From Candidatus Heimdallarchaeota archaeon (GTDB lineage Archaea; Asgardarchaeota; Heimdallarchaeia; Heimdallarchaeales; Kariarchaeaceae): 6,146 bases of DNA. Below, piece after piece: positions 5,988-6,146 of this stretch (its first letter is position 1; the number at the start of each line of letters is the position of its first letter). The notes under the pieces were generated by a model, which saw only the letters and a list, made by a program, of their open reading frames with translations, had not been told where the DNA came from and did not search any database. Made by a program: the position numbers and the translations under genes. The stretch spans positions 1-6,146 of the forward strand of contig JAOUKW010000246.1 in NCBI GenBank assembly GCA_029882335.1, written 5' to 3'.

Positions 5988-6146
5988 TTGTAGTGTTGCT
6001 GTAGTCTTGAAATTAATATATCTATATCATCTACTAATCGAATTTTCAATTCATTTCTAAGAAATTGATAATTTCTGCTATCAATAATAACTAGTGCACC
6101 TTTATCTTGCTCACTTCTCACCGCTCTTCCAAGGAATTGAAGGAGT
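5984..6146 (-). CDS. C-terminal end of a Rad3/XPD/DinG-like superfamily 2 DNA helicase, partial
   Basis: Read on the minus strand, the first 53 visible residues run from LLQFLGRAVRSEQDKGALVI to the stop at 5986-5984. Q-x2-GRAVRS is helicase motif VI, with the arginine finger, and the D-x-G-x5-D-x-R that follows (DKGALVIIDSR) is the arrangement found in XPD/Rad3 and DinG-type 5'-3' DNA helicases. A short tail of about 30 residues closes the protein. The iron-sulfur cluster and motifs I-V, needed to separate XPD from other family members, lie beyond the window edge at 6146. The likely role is unwinding in DNA repair or transcription-linked processes. The gene converges on vapC, with stop codons overlapping. 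Confidence 0.85.
   Translation of the reverse strand, partial: LLQFLGRAVRSEQDKGALVIIDSRNYQFLRNELKIRLVDDIDILISRLQQHYN

Noticed and set aside
1..6146. CRISPR array, insertion sequence, tRNA or rRNA
   Set aside because: No regularly spaced direct repeats, transposase gene, paired terminal repeats or cloverleaf were seen; the only tandem repeat has two imperfect copies.

Overview
The window is AT-rich and reads as archaeal. The intact transcription units have TATA-like boxes about 26-30 bases before their ATG codons, which fits leaderless or nearly leaderless mRNAs. The last gene ends in an XPD/Rad3-like helicase tail. One protein combines membrane segments, TPRs, a winged-helix-like region and a RING-like zinc finger, a mix best known from Asgard archaea (Loki/Heimdall-type lineages). 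The Asgard placement is an inference from protein style; no rRNA or other marker is present.

Layout. (1) 1-2019, + strand: the 3' part of a gene for a BspA-type leucine-rich-repeat protein, open from the first base, followed after 3 bases by a compact beta-class N6-adenine/N4-cytosine DNA methyltransferase resembling type III Mod subunits. The two are probably co-transcribed. (2) 2020-2177: an intergenic stretch with a promoter just before the next gene. (3) 2178-3923, + strand: a 581-residue protein with four membrane segments, TPRs, a winged-helix-like region, a zinc ribbon and a RING-like finger. (4) 3924-4119: intergenic, with repeated TTGTTATA-like boxes and a good BRE/TATA element. (5) 4120-4950, + strand: an LLM-class (luciferase-like) flavin/F420 oxidoreductase gene, full length but cut by a single in-frame TAA. 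(6) 4951-5296: 346 bases without a gene, with T-runs, a small tandem repeat and, at its end, a 12-base perfect inverted repeat straddling a TATA box. (7) 5297-5987, + strand: a VapBC-type toxin-antitoxin pair. (8) 5984-6146, - strand: the C-terminal end of a Rad3/XPD/DinG-like DNA helicase, convergent with the toxin gene and overlapping its end by 4 bases.

The mixture of a DNA methyltransferase, a toxin-antitoxin pair, a broken enzyme gene and a repeat-rich LRR protein is typical of an accessory, defence-like region. The two most interesting items are the LRR-methyltransferase pair and the membrane-anchored TPR/RING-like protein. Neither can be given a proven function from sequence alone.
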